Below are positions 1-8,494 of a DNA stretch of 64,000 nucleotides, piece by piece. The notes below the pieces were generated by a model that ran no database searches, was not told the origin of the DNA, and saw only the letters and a program-made list of their open reading frames with translations. The stretch lies in assembly GCF_011044175.1 (NCBI RefSeq), contig NZ_CP049057.1:1-64000 (forward strand). The letters are read 5' to 3'. The stretch's first letter is position 1. Each line of letters begins with the position of its first letter. Both the position numbers and the translations under genes were made by a program. Source of the DNA: Rasiella rasia (GTDB taxonomy: Bacteria; Bacteroidota; Bacteroidia; Flavobacteriales; Flavobacteriaceae).

Positions 1-1
1 G

Positions 2-187
2 TTTTCGATGATTAACTACGCGCGCTTCTTAAAAGTAGATCCTGAGAATGCTTTAGAACGTACCAACAAAAAATTTATAAAACGCTTTCAATATCTAGAA
101 GGGAAAGCTAAAGAAGCTGGAAAAGCGTTAAAGGATATGACGTTGGCAGAAATGGATGTGTATTGGAACGAAGCTAAGAAATTGTAA
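2..187 (+). CDS. mazG: MazG nucleotide pyrophosphohydrolase, C-terminal fragment
   Basis: The reading frame enters from the left edge and ends at TAA 185-187, giving about 61 residues. The end reads like the second MazG domain: an SMINYARFLKVDPENAL stretch, then TNKKFIKRF and a WNEAKKL tail. MazG enzymes hydrolyse nucleoside triphosphates to monophosphates and pyrophosphate as cytoplasmic house-cleaning enzymes. The metal-binding residues lie upstream of the window, so activity cannot be judged. Its 3' end overlaps the convergent methyltransferase gene by 14 bp. Confidence 0.85.
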   Translation, partial: FSMINYARFLKVDPENALERTNKKFIKRFQYLEGKAKEAGKALKDMTLAEMDVYWNEAKKL

Positions 188-812
188 TTAGCCTATCGTC
201 AATCACTATTTCTGAAAAGCCTACCTCGTTTTTAATTCGTTCTAAGTTTTCACCATTGTAAAAAATTACATGTGTGGGGTCATTTTTATAATACCATTTT
301 TTAAAATCTGAAATGGTCTTTGTTGTCTCCCAAGTATTAGTCATACAAAATAGTTTTCCATTGGGTTTTAGTAGTCGTTGAAGTCGCCTGAATTCTTTTA
401 GCGGATGGTGAAAATGCTCCATTACTTCGCAACACACTATAAAATCATATGTTTCTTGCAGCACCCCAGTGTTTGGATGAAAAAATGGATCGTACAGTTT
501 CATGGTATATCCTTTTTCAGCAAGAAGTTTAGTAATAACGGGCCCTGTACCAGCACCATAATCTAACCCAATTTTATCTGAAGAAAATGTACGCGCTACG
601 GCATCGATAATAGGGAAAACAAAGTGTTGGTAACCTGTATCGTTTATATCATTGTTGTGACTTAGATACCGTTCTTTTTCTGCAGCTGCGTCTAAATAGT
701 GCAACGGATTTCGAAAAACGGAGGTACAGGAAGTACATTTCAGAAAATCATGACGATTATCTTTGTAATAGCTTTCGATAGTCTCATTATTACAAAGAAT
801 ACAGGAAGTCAT
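174..812 (-). CDS. class I SAM-dependent methyltransferase with N-terminal zinc-ribbon-like cysteines
   Basis: The 212-residue protein starts with a CILCNNE and CTSC pair, so four cysteines sit in the first 30 residues as in small zinc-binding ribbons that precede many methyltransferase domains. A Rossmann SAM site follows: DYGAGTGPVI around residue 83, then CCEVMEHFHHP and a LLKPNGKLF strand typical of the Methyltransf_11/23 groups. The substrate is unknown; such proteins often modify sugars, lipids or natural products. Its ATG at 812 overlaps the DUF349 gene stop by one base, so the two are probably co-transcribed. Confidence 0.82.
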   Translation of the reverse strand: MTSCILCNNETIESYYKDNRHDFLKCTSCTSVFRNPLHYLDAAAEKERYLSHNNDINDTGYQHFVFPIIDAVARTFSSDKIGLDYGAGTGPVITKLLAEKGYTMKLYDPFFHPNTGVLQETYDFIVCCEVMEHFHHPLKEFRRLQRLLKPNGKLFCMTNTWETTKTISDFKKWYYKNDPTHVIFYNGENLERIKNEVGFSEIVIDDRLITIS

Positions 813-2869
813 TACGAATTACTTCTAGCCGATTTAATTTGAATTAACTTTTTCTTCCAAACTTCTAATTGCTCTTTATGTTTAGCAATGTTTTTATGTA
901 CTTCTGCCACCATAGGGTTGTCATCTGGTACATGTTGAAAGAACCCAAGGTTATTTTCTAATTGATTAATTTCAGCTTTCGCCTCTCCAATCTTTTTAGA
1001 AATAAAGTACTGCTCGTTTTGCAACTTGCGCTCATCTTCCTGAGATACCATAGAGCTCAGTTTATTTTCATACTTAATAAGCTCTGCTTCATTCTTTCCA
1101 AGGTCAAGTTTTTTGAAAAGTCCGTCAAGCACTTTATTGAAGTCTTGTTCAATACCTTTTTTCTTGTAAGGTACTCGTCCTAACTCCTTCCATTCCTTAA
1201 TGGAATTTTTAATCGATGCTAAATCGGCTTTATGATCGCCGGTTAATTCAGATTTTTTCAATGCTGCAAGTAGCGTTTCTTTTTTAGCGAAATTGTCTTT
1301 CTCTTCCTGACTTGCCTCATTTTTCTTGGTGTGAATTCTGTCAAAATAATGATTACAAGCCGCCTTAAATTCTTTCCATATCTTGTCACTATCTTTTCTA
1401 GGCACATGACCAATTGCTTTCCAATCTGCCTGAATTTTTTTCATTAACGGTGTTACCGCTTCAAAGTCTTCGCTATCTTTATTTTCGTTAGCAATTTTAA
1501 TTAGCTCTCGCTTCTTTTCAAGATTTGTATACTGCTCTTTCTTTTGATTCTTATAAAAAACGTTTTTTGCTTTATTAAAATCACGTGTAGCCTCTTTAAA
1601 TGCACTCCAAATCTCTTTGTTCTTAGACCTTGGCACTTTTCCAGTTTCAAAATATGCATCGCGAAGCTCCTGAATTTTCTTCATGCTATGCTGCCATGAA
1701 GAGTGATTTGGTTTTGTTTTTTCTTGCTGCGCTTTAATTTGAGCAACTAAATCTTTCTTTACTTCAAAATTAGTTTCGTAGGTAGCTTCTAAAGCGTCTT
1801 GCTGTGCTTGACGTTTGTCGTGAATTACTTTAGTAGCTTCACTAAACTTTTCCCAGACATCTTCTCTGTATTCTTTCGCAACAGGCCCTATTTCTTCCTT
1901 CCACATTTTGTGTAAAAGCTGTAACTCTCTAAACGCCTTGTTTATGTCAGTCTCTTGTTGAAGTTCTTCTGCGCGAATGATTAGCTTAAGTTTAGCATCT
2001 AGGTTATGCTTAAAATCTAAGTCGCGAAACTCCCTGTTTAAATGAAGAAAATCATAAAAATTTTCTACGTGGTGGTGGTAGGTATTCCAAGTTAAATTGT
2101 ATTTGTCTCTAGGAATGGGCCCTGCAGTATGCCATCGCTCTTGAATATCTTTAAAATGCTTATAGGTAGTATTTATATTCTCTTCTGCACTTAACAGTCC
2201 TTTCAATTCTTCTATAAGCTCCTCACGTTTTGCAAGATTGGCTTGTAAATCTTTTTTGAGATTTTTATAGTAGTTATTTCTCTTTTCTCTGTAATCGAAA
2301 AACAAAGAATTAAATTCTTTTTTAAGTGGCGTAGAGTAGTGGAAGTCTATAATATTACCTCCTTCTGCTAAAAATTCTTCTTTTTTCTCTTCTAATGCTT
2401 CGGAAAATTTAGCGTTAAACTCGGTTTTAATTTCTTCGGCTTCTTTCTTAATATCTTGTACGGGCTTATTTTTAAGCAACGCAGCAAAGGCTTCAATAAG
2501 ACCCTTCTTGTCCATTGAATGATAATCAACCGCATCTTCTTCGTCCTCTTCGGTATCTTCTTCGTCGTCGCTAGACGTCATCTCTTCTTCTTCTTCTTCT
2601 TCCTCTGAATCAGAAATATCATCGTCATTTTCTTCGGAAACTTCCTTTTTTTCAGCGGCTGCTACTGGTTCTTCACTTGCACTAGTGTTTTCTTCTGAAG
2701 TTTTAGGTTCGCTTTCGGCTTGAGGGTTGGCTACATCTTCTTCAACCGAAGTGGTATTAGAGGTGTCTTCAGACTCGGTAGGCTTTTGCGTCTCGTCATT
2801 GGGGATGTTTTCGAGCGTATTTTTTTTTGGAGTCGAATTTTCTTCTTGAGGTGTGTTTTCGTCAGACAT
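812..2869 (-). CDS. DUF349 repeat protein with acidic N-terminal tail
   Basis: The protein is about 685 residues. The first 120 residues are low-complexity and very acidic, with a run of glutamates and aspartates near residues 85-115. The rest is charged helical sequence with repeated units of the form W...G.VPR...IW..F..A, which is the DUF349 repeat; at least five copies are visible. The family is common in Bacteroidetes, and I know of no settled biochemical role. No signal peptide or membrane segment is seen, so it is probably cytoplasmic. I chose the ATG at 2869 over a TTG three codons upstream. Confidence 0.85.
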   Translation of the reverse strand: MSDENTPQEENSTPKKNTLENIPNDETQKPTESEDTSNTTSVEEDVANPQAESEPKTSEENTSASEEPVAAAEKKEVSEENDDDISDSEEEEEEEEMTSSDDEEDTEEDEEDAVDYHSMDKKGLIEAFAALLKNKPVQDIKKEAEEIKTEFNAKFSEALEEKKEEFLAEGGNIIDFHYSTPLKKEFNSLFFDYREKRNNYYKNLKKDLQANLAKREELIEELKGLLSAEENINTTYKHFKDIQERWHTAGPIPRDKYNLTWNTYHHHVENFYDFLHLNREFRDLDFKHNLDAKLKLIIRAEELQQETDINKAFRELQLLHKMWKEEIGPVAKEYREDVWEKFSEATKVIHDKRQAQQDALEATYETNFEVKKDLVAQIKAQQEKTKPNHSSWQHSMKKIQELRDAYFETGKVPRSKNKEIWSAFKEATRDFNKAKNVFYKNQKKEQYTNLEKKRELIKIANENKDSEDFEAVTPLMKKIQADWKAIGHVPRKDSDKIWKEFKAACNHYFDRIHTKKNEASQEEKDNFAKKETLLAALKKSELTGDHKADLASIKNSIKEWKELGRVPYKKKGIEQDFNKVLDGLFKKLDLGKNEAELIKYENKLSSMVSQEDERKLQNEQYFISKKIGEAKAEINQLENNLGFFQHVPDDNPMVAEVHKNIAKHKEQLEVWKKKLIQIKSARSNS

Positions 2870-2968
2870 TTTTTTCAATGTTAAGGTTCGCTAGTTAGGA
2901 GGGTTCAAGATACTAACTACTATACAAACGACAAAGGAGAACACTTTATTTTGAAGGGAACAATTAGC

Positions 2969-3700
2969 TTAGCTATTCCAAATCTTCCAAGATTTTTTTG
3001 CTTGATACTCGAGCATTTTAAAACCATTGCTAACTCTAGCCCCTCTAGCAAGACCGCGTTTCATGAATTCTGTCTCTCGCGGATTATAAATTAAATCGAA
3101 CAATACGTGATGCCTTCCGAGACTGGTGTACGGGATGTTTGGAGCTTCAGATATGTTTGGTGTTGTACCTAAAGGTGTGCAATTAATAATTAGAAAATGC
3201 TCTTCTAGTACTTTTGGGGTAACCTTTTCGTAGGTAATTGTATTTTCAGAAGAAGTACGTGACACCTGAAGATATTCAAAATTCATAGCATCTAGTACAT
3301 ATCTAATAGCTTTAGAAGCCCCGCCAGAACCAAGAATTAGCGCAGTTTTTTTATATATAGGTAGAAAATGAGCCAATGCCTTTGCAAAACCGTAGTGGTC
3401 TGTATTATAGCCAATTAATTTGCCGTCTTTTCTAAATTTAATGGTATTAACAGCCCCAATTTGTTTCGATTCTTTATCTAGCCTGAAAAGGTGTGGAATG
3501 ATAGCCTCCTTATACGGAATTGTAACATTGAGACCTTTTAAATCTGGTATGTCACTAATTAAATCTTTGAAATTTTGAATGCAGGGTACATCAAAGTTGA
3601 AGTACGTATGGGGGAGTGCTTCCTTTTCGAACTTTATACTGAAAAATGTTTGGGAAAAAGAATAGCCAATATCTTTTCCCAATAATCCATATTTAGCCAT
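2969..3700 (-). CDS. aroE: shikimate dehydrogenase
   Basis: AroE reduces 3-dehydroshikimate to shikimate with NADPH, the fourth step of the chorismate pathway. From the ATG at 3700 the protein has 243 residues, a normal family length. Visible motifs are GYSFS (12-16) for shikimate binding, the catalytic lysine K64 in NVTIPYKEA, NTD ending at D101, and the nucleotide-binding loop GSGGASK (124-130). An upstream in-frame start would add 38 unlike residues lying inside the DUF368 gene, so the ATG 11 bp after that gene's stop is preferred. Confidence 0.95.
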   Translation of the reverse strand: MAKYGLLGKDIGYSFSQTFFSIKFEKEALPHTYFNFDVPCIQNFKDLISDIPDLKGLNVTIPYKEAIIPHLFRLDKESKQIGAVNTIKFRKDGKLIGYNTDHYGFAKALAHFLPIYKKTALILGSGGASKAIRYVLDAMNFEYLQVSRTSSENTITYEKVTPKVLEEHFLIINCTPLGTTPNISEAPNIPYTSLGRHHVLFDLIYNPRETEFMKRGLARGARVSNGFKMLEYQAKKSWKIWNS

Positions 3701-3711
3701 ATTGAGGATGG

Positions 3712-4719
3712 TTATTTCTTTTTTTGATAGAAATCGAGGCTTAATACAATTCCAATCCCGACAAATATAAAGAGAATAGCTAAGAAAGTCTCGAAAGAAA
3801 ATTCTGAGGGCCAATATCTATCATAACCACTTATAATTTTCTCTCCGTTGGCATCTATACTAATATTTCCGAAGGAATCGTACGCATACTGCTTGTGTTT
3901 CCAAGGCCATACAACTCCGAGTGAGCCCGCAATAAAACCAATAATTACCGCATAGGTGGCTTTCCTGAAATGTTTTAAAACGTATGCTAAACCATGCGAC
4001 AGTGAGACTAGACCTGTAACAGATCCAAGGGTAAAGACCGCCAGAATTTTTAGCATCTGTAAACGTTCGGTATTAGAAATAAAGCTAGTGTCACCCTGGA
4101 TTAATTCAGAAAAAGTATCGTACAATGCATTAACGGAATCTACTAAAAGTAAAACATAATTACCCAGTAAAATTAATATGAAAGAACCAGACAACCCAGG
4201 AAGTGTCATTCCAGACACGCTAATAATTCCGCAGAAAAAAACAAATAGCAGGTTGCTGTTTTCTCTAGCAGGCTCTAAAAAACTAATACTTACTCCGGCG
4301 ATAATACCACAAAGTAGATAGGCTAGGTAGCGTCTATTCCATTCGCCAAAATCTTTTGCAATGTAATAGATAGAGCCTATAATCATCCCAAAAAAAGCAC
4401 TCCAAACAAGTAGCTCGAACTTTATAATAAGATAGTCTAGAAGCTTAGAAACGCTAAAATAACTAATAATCATTCCTAAGAGGAGAAGGCCTAGAAACTT
4501 GCCATTTATGTACTGAATAAAGCTTTTAAAACGACCGTTAAAAAGTAGCGAAAAGGCTTTTCTATTTACCTTCTGAAGTGAATAAATAAACTCTTCATAA
4601 AACCCCCCTACAAAGGCTACGACACCACCAGAAACTCCAGGAACCTTATTTGCTGCACCCATAAAGAGGCCTTTAAGTACCAGCCAAATTTTGTCTGAAA
4701 AGGTTCGAGTTTGCTGCAT
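3712..4719 (-). CDS. DUF368 membrane protein, likely polyprenyl-phosphate transporter (copy 2)
   Basis: The 335-residue multi-pass membrane protein carries the DUF368 signature twice: KGLFMGAANKVPGVSGG near the N-terminus and SGMTLPGLSGSFIL in the middle. DUF368 (PopT) proteins have been reported to return undecaprenyl phosphate across the cytoplasmic membrane for reuse in cell-wall and surface-polysaccharide synthesis. It directly follows a paralogue, with a one-base TAATG overlap, so the pair is translationally linked. This copy has AANKVPG where the other has AADVVPG, a possible difference at a functional position. Confidence 0.88.
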   Translation of the reverse strand: MQQTRTFSDKIWLVLKGLFMGAANKVPGVSGGVVAFVGGFYEEFIYSLQKVNRKAFSLLFNGRFKSFIQYINGKFLGLLLLGMIISYFSVSKLLDYLIIKFELLVWSAFFGMIIGSIYYIAKDFGEWNRRYLAYLLCGIIAGVSISFLEPARENSNLLFVFFCGIISVSGMTLPGLSGSFILILLGNYVLLLVDSVNALYDTFSELIQGDTSFISNTERLQMLKILAVFTLGSVTGLVSLSHGLAYVLKHFRKATYAVIIGFIAGSLGVVWPWKHKQYAYDSFGNISIDANGEKIISGYDRYWPSEFSFETFLAILFIFVGIGIVLSLDFYQKKK

Positions 4720-5690
4720 TAACGTTCTTTTTTGGTCGCTGCAAAGCGTTCCATGATAAAGATAGTTAAAAACCCAATGACCATAAAAATGACTGCATAC
4801 ATAAGTTGCGGGTCTTCTGGATAACTTCCGGGAAGAATGCTTTTTTCTAAAAACGGTACTTCATTACCGCTATGATTTATACGCGTTTCTAATACTTTTT
4901 TCCAAGGCCAAATTTTGTTTAAAGCTCCAATCATAAATCCAGTAAGTACTGCTAGAGTAATGTTCTTAAAATTTTTGAACATATAATTTAACGCCCTAGA
5001 AAACACCTTTAACCCTACTATAGCACCAAGACCAAAAACAAATAACTTAGTAAAAGCTCCAAAAAAGAGGTTGGCGTCAAGTTTTGTTATTCCGTCACCT
5101 AACTGTGAAAGAGTACCAATCACCGATGTATACGCACCAAGGAGAAGTAAAATAAAGGCACCACTAATACCTGGAAGTATCATTGCTATGATTGCAATGA
5201 AGCCTGCAAAAAACAAAATCCAAGTACTATCTATGGTTCCCACGGGCTTAGCAAGCGTGATTGCATACGCAAATCCAGCAGCAATGACCAAAGCAATAAT
5301 AACTTTTACATTCCATGACACGATTTGGTTTCCTACATAAAGAATACTCGCTATTACAAGTCCGAAAAAGAAGGACCACACCAAAATAGGATGATTTTCT
5401 AGCAAATAGGTAATTAATTTAGCTAGCGATAGTATGCTTATAAATACACCTCCAAAGAGGGCTAGTAAAAATCCTAGGTTGTAGGTATTCCAAGCTGTTT
5501 TGAATCCAGATTTTTTCCAAAGTTTAAAAAAACCTAAATTCAAGTTGTGTATGGTCTCGATGAGTTCTTCGTAAATACCAGCAATAAAGGCAATTGTACC
5601 TCCAGAAACACCAGGAACCACATCTGCGGCACCCATGGCAAGTCCTTTTAAAGTTATGGTAAGGTATTGAAAAAATGATCTTGAAGGCAT
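4719..5690 (-). CDS. DUF368 membrane protein, likely polyprenyl-phosphate transporter (copy 1)
   Basis: The 323-residue integral membrane protein has the family motifs KGLAMGAADVVPGVSGG at residues 14-30 and MILPGISGAFILLLLG in the middle, with about eight hydrophobic segments. The family is implicated in recycling of polyprenyl-phosphate lipid carrier. It is the first gene of a tandem DUF368 pair, with aroE and the DUF349 gene downstream on the same strand. The substrate assignment is from family knowledge, not from this sequence. Confidence 0.9.
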   Translation of the reverse strand: MPSRSFFQYLTITLKGLAMGAADVVPGVSGGTIAFIAGIYEELIETIHNLNLGFFKLWKKSGFKTAWNTYNLGFLLALFGGVFISILSLAKLITYLLENHPILVWSFFFGLVIASILYVGNQIVSWNVKVIIALVIAAGFAYAITLAKPVGTIDSTWILFFAGFIAIIAMILPGISGAFILLLLGAYTSVIGTLSQLGDGITKLDANLFFGAFTKLFVFGLGAIVGLKVFSRALNYMFKNFKNITLAVLTGFMIGALNKIWPWKKVLETRINHSGNEVPFLEKSILPGSYPEDPQLMYAVIFMVIGFLTIFIMERFAATKKER

Positions 5691-5726
5691 ACAAATAAGC
5701 TTAGTGTTGCCTCAAAAATACGGAAA

Positions 5727-7127
5727 TTAGACAGAGGTATTTTTATGTTTCTCAATTATTTGACGTACGCGTGTTTTTGCGTATACCTTCGGAAAAAGTT
5801 CTTCAAGAATCATTAGATAATCTGTGTTTGAACGCAATCCGTTTTTTAGATGAAACTCTGCTTTTCGGCCTTCTTTTAAAATATAAAACAGTCCGGCGAG
5901 GCGAAATTCAATTTCCACATTGTCTGGATAGAATTCGGTTGCCTGGAATAAGTTGCTTACTGCCGATTGAAACTCACCTAGCTTAATTAAGAGATCTGTT
6001 CTAGAGAGCCATGTGTCTAACTCGTAGTTACCAAGTTCTAAGGTTCTCCTGTAGCCGTGCTCTGCTTCTTCAAAACGCATAAGGCGCATGTTAATGCGGG
6101 CGTACCTTTTCCAGTAAAGCACATTTTCGCCATCTATATTAATTGCTTTTTCAATATAATAAAGTGCTTTTTCGAAGTCTTGTTGCTTTAAGAAGTAATC
6201 TGTTATAGCAATCCATCCTTTGTCAAGCAACCCGTCTTCTTCTACACATTTATTGTAAAACTGAAGCGCGAGGTCGTTGTCACCTAATTTCTCGTAGCAT
6301 TTGCCTATACGCAACAAGGCGAACGATGTAGGGTCGTCTAGCCCAAGTGTAATAGTATAGCTTTCAATGGCCTCACTGTATCGTTTAAGGCGCTCTAAAG
6401 CCTTTCCTTTTTCAAGGTAAGCACCAATAAACCTATCGTCACTAATAATAGCAAAATCGAAAGCTGCTAGGGCCTTTTTGTATTCCTTTAAAATATAATA
6501 TTGCTTTCCTACCTGATGCCAAGCAACTTCGCAATACGGATTTTTATTTAGAAAATCGTTCAGATAATCTATAGCGGCTTCATGCTCTTGTAGGTATTCA
6601 AAACAATAAATAATGTTATACAGTGCAGAATAATCTTGTTCGTCTTGCTCTAAACAGCGCATGAACGAACGCTTTGCATTATCGAAATCTTCTAAGAATA
6701 AGTATTCCATTCCAATAAGTGATAATACATCACTTTCGTCATTAGTTATTTCTAGCGCTTTTTCGAGCAATTTAATAGCGTTTTTATGATCGTCTCGACG
6801 AGAGAAGATATTTGCTTTCTGAATATAAATTTCTTCGTTACTCTGTTCAAGAAGGTATAAATCGTCTAAAAGAGCTTCTGCAGTATCTAGTTCATTTTCA
6901 AAAATGAACATTTCAATCTGAAATAGTTTTAGAGATGTAGCTGTTGGATGTTGCTCTAAACCTAGCTTGGTTGCTTTTTTGGCAAGGGCAACTTTTCCGT
7001 TTTCAAGGTAATGCTGTATGATCTGTTCAAATTCTTCAGAATCGAAAAAGTACACATCATTCGTTTTCAACATAGATTCGAAACGCGACAGTGGAAAATT
7101 GTTATACTCGTTAGGATTAGAGGGCAT
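5727..7127 (-). CDS. tetratricopeptide repeat protein
   Basis: The 466-residue protein consists almost wholly of TPR-like helical pairs, for example units around ALYNIIYCFEYLQEHEAAIDYL and the following 34-residue periods with conserved A, G and Y positions. No signal peptide or membrane segment is visible. TPR arrays are protein-interaction scaffolds, and the partner cannot be read from sequence. A TATCTTTA -7-like element lies on the minus strand at 7164-7157, about 30 bp upstream of the ATG, suggesting its own promoter. Confidence 0.85.
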   Translation of the reverse strand: MPSNPNEYNNFPLSRFESMLKTNDVYFFDSEEFEQIIQHYLENGKVALAKKATKLGLEQHPTATSLKLFQIEMFIFENELDTAEALLDDLYLLEQSNEEIYIQKANIFSRRDDHKNAIKLLEKALEITNDESDVLSLIGMEYLFLEDFDNAKRSFMRCLEQDEQDYSALYNIIYCFEYLQEHEAAIDYLNDFLNKNPYCEVAWHQVGKQYYILKEYKKALAAFDFAIISDDRFIGAYLEKGKALERLKRYSEAIESYTITLGLDDPTSFALLRIGKCYEKLGDNDLALQFYNKCVEEDGLLDKGWIAITDYFLKQQDFEKALYYIEKAINIDGENVLYWKRYARINMRLMRFEEAEHGYRRTLELGNYELDTWLSRTDLLIKLGEFQSAVSNLFQATEFYPDNVEIEFRLAGLFYILKEGRKAEFHLKNGLRSNTDYLMILEELFPKVYAKTRVRQIIEKHKNTSV

Positions 7128-7156
7128 AGACTACGGTTTAACGATTACTACTTTTT

Positions 7157-7164
7157 TAAAGATA
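7157..7164 (-). promoter_or_regulatory. candidate -7 element for the TPR gene
   Basis: The minus strand reads TATCTTTA, one base off the Bacteroidetes -7 consensus TAnnTTTG, 29 bp upstream of the ATG at 7127. No clear -33 TTG was found. Confidence 0.35.
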
Positions 7165-7265
7165 GCAATGTCATAGGGTTTTCAATAGTTATGCCGCGAT
7201 TGTTGTTAACAGGCTTATTAACACAATTTTTAAAAATTAAACAGCTGATACACAATTAATTAAGT

Positions 7266-8456
7266 CTATAATGTTTTTTTCTGAATGTCATCTAAGACAT
7301 CGGTAATTATGGCACATCCTTCTCTAATTTCGTCATCACTAATGGTTAAAGGTGGTGTAATACGAATTGCGCAAGGTTCAAAAAGCAGCCAAAATAGGAT
7401 GAGATATCTGTCTTTACAGGCTAAGATTATTTCCGAAGCAAGCTCAGCACTGCTAACTATTACAGCAAGCATTAAGCCTTTGCCTCTAACTTCTTTAATT
7501 AGTGGGTGTTTTAATAACGATCTAATTAACCGTTCTTTCTCTAATGTTTGTGCTATGAGGGTGGTTTCGGTAATTTCGGTAAGTGTTGCGAGTGCTGCAC
7601 TTGCAATTACTGCATTGCCTCCAAAAGTGGTGATGTGCCCTAACTTTGGATTGTCACTTAGCAGACTCATTAACCTGTGGGAAGCCGTAAATGCCCCAAT
7701 TGGCAAACCTCCGCCCATACCTTTTCCCATTACTAAAATATCTGGGACTACATGGTAATGCTCAAACCCGAACAGTTTCCCCGTGCGTCCAAACCCCGGC
7801 TGAATTTCGTCTAAAATCAACAATGCGCCCATCGCCTCACACCGTTGCTTTACTTTACTTAAGAAATTATGTTCTGGTAAAATAAATCCAGCACCTCCTT
7901 GAATGGTTTCTAAAATAACGGCAGCCGTATTTGTAGTAATCTGTTCTAGTGTGTTATCACTATTAAATTGAATAGGATGACAGTTAGGCAGCAGCGGACC
8001 AAAGGGTGTTTTACGAGCTTCATAACCCATAACGCTTAGCGCTCCAAACGTATTACCATGGTATGCTTTGTCTGCGTATAGAATTTCTGAACGACCCGTT
8101 GCTCGTCGTGCTAATTTTAAAGCGCCATCAATCGCTTCGGTACCACTATTTACCAAATAGGTTGTTTCTAAGGGGTGGGGTAGGTGGGCTGCTAAAAGTT
8201 TTGTTAGTTCTATCGCTGGCGACTGTATGTATTCGCCATACACCATTACGTGCTGGTATTTTTCAACCTGTTGTTTTATAGCGCTTATAACTTTAGGGTG
8301 GCTATGCCCTAGGCTACATGCCGAAACTCCCGCAACAAAGTCTAAATGTTTATTACCGTCTGAATCAAAAATATAACTTCCTTCGGCATGCGAAACTTCC
8401 ATCGCCAACGGGTGCGGGGTAGTTTGGGCTTGATAAGAGAGAAAGTCTTTTTTCAT
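7266..8456 (-). CDS. class III PLP-dependent aminotransferase (acetylornithine/ornithine type)
   Basis: The 396-residue enzyme has the class III fold-type I signatures: SGTEA (104-108) for phosphate binding, ILDEIQPGFGRTG with D216 contacting the PLP ring nitrogen, and the Schiff-base lysine K245 in MGKGMGGGLPIGA. Such enzymes transfer amino groups between omega-amino donors and 2-oxoglutarate. The exact substrate is uncertain: the closest pattern is ArgD/ornithine aminotransferase, but there is no arginine-pathway gene nearby. It lies 38 bp downstream of the OstA-like gene on the same strand. Confidence 0.87.
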   Translation of the reverse strand: MKKDFLSYQAQTTPHPLAMEVSHAEGSYIFDSDGNKHLDFVAGVSACSLGHSHPKVISAIKQQVEKYQHVMVYGEYIQSPAIELTKLLAAHLPHPLETTYLVNSGTEAIDGALKLARRATGRSEILYADKAYHGNTFGALSVMGYEARKTPFGPLLPNCHPIQFNSDNTLEQITTNTAAVILETIQGGAGFILPEHNFLSKVKQRCEAMGALLILDEIQPGFGRTGKLFGFEHYHVVPDILVMGKGMGGGLPIGAFTASHRLMSLLSDNPKLGHITTFGGNAVIASAALATLTEITETTLIAQTLEKERLIRSLLKHPLIKEVRGKGLMLAVIVSSAELASEIILACKDRYLILFWLLFEPCAIRITPPLTISDDEIREGCAIITDVLDDIQKKTL

Positions 8457-8494
8457 TCTATAGGTGGTACTAAAAATTTGCTGGTAAAAGGTAG

